Source: Ferrovibrio terrae (GTDB taxonomy: Bacteria; Pseudomonadota; Alphaproteobacteria; Ferrovibrionales; Ferrovibrionaceae). From it: 64,000 nt of DNA. Both the position numbers and the translations under genes were made by a program. Shown here in pieces: positions 62,459 to 64,000 of the stretch; the first letter of the stretch is position 1, and each line of letters starts with the position of its first letter. The stretch spans positions 1,772,001 to 1,836,000 of the forward strand of contig NZ_CP041636.1 in NCBI RefSeq assembly GCF_007197755.1. Reading direction: 5' to 3'. The notes below the pieces were generated by a model, which had not been told where the DNA came from, ran no database searches, and saw only the letters and a program-made list of their open reading frames with translations.

Positions 62459-64000
62459 TCAGTCTGCGGCGTCAGGTTTCGCGGCAGCGCGCTCCTCGTC
62501 CTGCAATACGCGCCACAGAATCTTTCCTGTGGCGGATTTCGGCAGGCTTTCCGCGAAGGTGATCACGCGCGGCACCTTGTAGGCCGCCATGCGCTCGCGA
62601 CACCAGGCCTGCACATCGTCTGGCGTCAGCGTCGCACCCTCATTCGGAATGATCACGGCTTTCACCGTTTCGCCGCGATGCGCATCGGCGGTGGCGATCA
62701 CGCAGACTTCGCGGATGCCGGGATGGGCATACATCATCGCCTCGATCTCGCTGGGCCAGACCTTGAAGCCGGAGGCATTGATCATGCGCTTCAGCCGGTC
62801 GACCAGGTAGAAGTAGCCCTCGTCGTCGTAATAGCCGAGATCGCCGGAGCGGAAGAAGCGCTTGCCGTCGCGCTCGAAGACCACCTGCGCTGTTTCCTCC
62901 GGCCGGTTCCAGTAGCCGAGGAAAATCTGCGGCCCGGCCATCACGATCTCACCGGTCTCGTTCGGGCCGAGTTCCTCCAGGGTGTCGGGATTGACGATGC
63001 GGGAATCGACGTCGAAGACCGGAATGCCCAGGCATTGCGGCTTCGGATTGCTCACCGGGTTGATATGCGTGGCGGCGATGGTCTCCGACAAGCCATAGCC
63101 TTCGATATACTCCAGTCCGGTGAATTCCTTCAGTTTCGCAGCCACCGCTTTCGGCATCGGTGCGCCGCCGCCGCCGATGCCGATCAGCGACGACAGGTCC
63201 CAGTTGGCCGAGTCGGGGTCGGACAGGAAATCGACGCACATGGTGGTGATGTTGCGCCAGTGCGTGACGCGATGGCGGCGGATCAGGTCGGCGGCCACCT
63301 TGCGGTCCCAGCGCGTCATCAGCACCAGCGTGGCGCCGTTGAACAGCGGCGCATTCATCGAATTCTGCATGCCGGTGACATGGAACAGCGGCAGTGTGAC
63401 CAGTTGCACGGATTCGGGCGTTGCCGGATTCCAGGCAATCGAACCGAACAGGGTGGCCGTCACGCCGCGGATGCTGTGCAGGCAGCCCTTCGGCGCCCCA
63501 GTGGTGCCCGAGGAATACGGCAACACGCACCAGTCGTCATGCGTGGCCTTGTGCGGACCGGCGGCATGGTTGGCTGCCAGCGTGTCGTTCCACGCGATGG
63601 CCGGGGCGGGCACCGGCATACGCGGCGCGGCGACGACATCGGGCTGCACGATGTCGTTCGGCCTCAGATGATAGGGTGTGACGTAATCGGCATAGGCCGC
63701 GACGATGGCGTGCTGCAGCTCATGGCCGAGCAGCGGCTGTGCGAAGGCGAAGACATCCTGGCCGCAGAGAATGGTGCTGGCGCCGGTGTCGCGCGCGATA
63801 TGGCGCAGCTCCTCAGTCTTGCTCATCGGATTGACCGGCACGACCACGGCGGTCAGGCGCTGGATGGCGTAATAGGCGATCACGAATTGCGGGCTGTTCT
63901 GCATATACAGCAGCACGCGATCCTGCCGCCGCACGCCGCAGACGTGTTCCAGCCAGCCGGCGAGACGGTCGACATGATCCTTCAGTGCGGCATAGCTCAG
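62459..64000 (-). CDS. AMP-forming acyl-CoA synthetase (5' end beyond the window)
   Basis: The window holds 513 codons of the C-terminal part of an ANL-superfamily ligase, and the frame stays open to the edge (LSYAALKDHVDRLAGWLEHV at 64000-63941). Motifs: phosphate loop LPYSSGTTGAPKGC, the A5 motif EGYGLSETIAATHINP, the RSGDLGYYDDEGYFYLVDRL hinge segment, and the catalytic Lys near LPKSATGKILWRVL. It activates a carboxylic acid as acyl-AMP and acyl-CoA; the wider pattern suits medium- or long-chain fatty-acid ligases. The start codon is not visible; a GTG at 63934 is internal to the N-terminal domain. Confidence 0.92.
   Translation of the reverse strand: MSYAALKDHVDRLAGWLEHVCGVRRQDRVLLYMQNSPQFVIAYYAIQRLTAVVVPVNPMSKTEELRHIARDTGASTILCGQDVFAFAQPLLGHELQHAIVAAYADYVTPYHLRPNDIVQPDVVAAPRMPVPAPAIAWNDTLAANHAAGPHKATHDDWCVLPYSSGTTGAPKGCLHSIRGVTATLFGSIAWNPATPESVQLVTLPLFHVTGMQNSMNAPLFNGATLVLMTRWDRKVAADLIRRHRVTHWRNITTMCVDFLSDPDSANWDLSSLIGIGGGGAPMPKAVAAKLKEFTGLEYIEGYGLSETIAATHINPVSNPKPQCLGIPVFDVDSRIVNPDTLEELGPNETGEIVMAGPQIFLGYWNRPEETAQVVFERDGKRFFRSGDLGYYDDEGYFYLVDRLKRMINASGFKVWPSEIEAMMYAHPGIREVCVIATADAHRGETVKAVIIPNEGATLTPDDVQAWCRERMAAYKVPRVITFAESLPKSATGKILWRVLQDEERAAAKPDAAD

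Overview
The window is a GC-rich chromosomal segment from an alphaproteobacterium, most likely a metabolically versatile free-living member near the Rhodospirillales. This rests on the rpmI-rplT-pheS-pheT order, the codon bias, the number of ABC and TctC-type solute-binding proteins, and catabolic CoA genes. The taxon is inferred. I see no insertion sequence, prophage or CRISPR array. Genes are dense and many neighbours overlap by 4 nt (ATGA).

Layout. 1-4258: housekeeping block rpmI-rplT, a terminator, then pheST. 4268-9132: a very divergent NodU/TobZ-type carbamoyltransferase homologue, an orphan TctC binding protein, a D-malate/tartrate dehydrogenase and a methyltransferase. 9156-16779: a BTAD/TolB/TPR regulator, mddA (methanethiol S-methyltransferase), an HExxH protein, a small coiled protein, a thioesterase, lepA and a small membrane protein. 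16902-16992: tRNA-Ser(GGA). 17469-24271: a BMP-type ABC transporter interleaved with two isochorismatase-fold amidohydrolases, one with the biuret hydrolase signature, followed by a GntR regulator. I read this as a biuret/triuret nitrogen-scavenging operon. 24323-31269: a GNAT gene, then an XRE-cupin regulator and a GAF protein leading into a complete Dpp/Opp-type ABC operon.

31359-35353: a tightly coupled four-gene envelope cluster (lipoprotein, VanZ-like protein, sulfatase-fold protein, small NPDV-motif protein) that I cannot match to a described system. 35659-40022: a carbohydrate-type ABC operon preceded by a duplicated palindromic element. 40115-44751 (minus): class II HMG-CoA reductase, class III CoA-transferase, enoyl-CoA hydratase and a Liv-type binding protein, divergent from a MocR regulator. 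I read this as a mevalonate or 3-hydroxy-3-methylglutarate catabolic unit. 46282-51248: a TetR regulator divergent from an RND efflux pair without an outer-membrane partner. 51321-54250: a TauD-type dioxygenase coupled to a 3-hydroxyacyl-CoA dehydrogenase homologue, then a PEP-mutase/isocitrate-lyase-family enzyme. 54326-56511: a shortened KdpD-like kinase with a KdpE-like regulator and no kdpFABC. 56578-61776: an MHS transporter with a large periplasmic insert, an AbgB-like M20 amidohydrolase and a divergent peptide-binding protein. 61845-64000: an AhpD-like protein and an acyl-CoA synthetase cut by the window end.

Overall the segment is dominated by nutrient uptake and catabolism, with each transporter set paired with its own enzymes or regulator. 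The most novel-looking items are the degenerate carbamoyltransferase homologue, the four-gene envelope cluster, the HMG-CoA operon with its MocR palindromes, and short tandem duplications at several stop codons.
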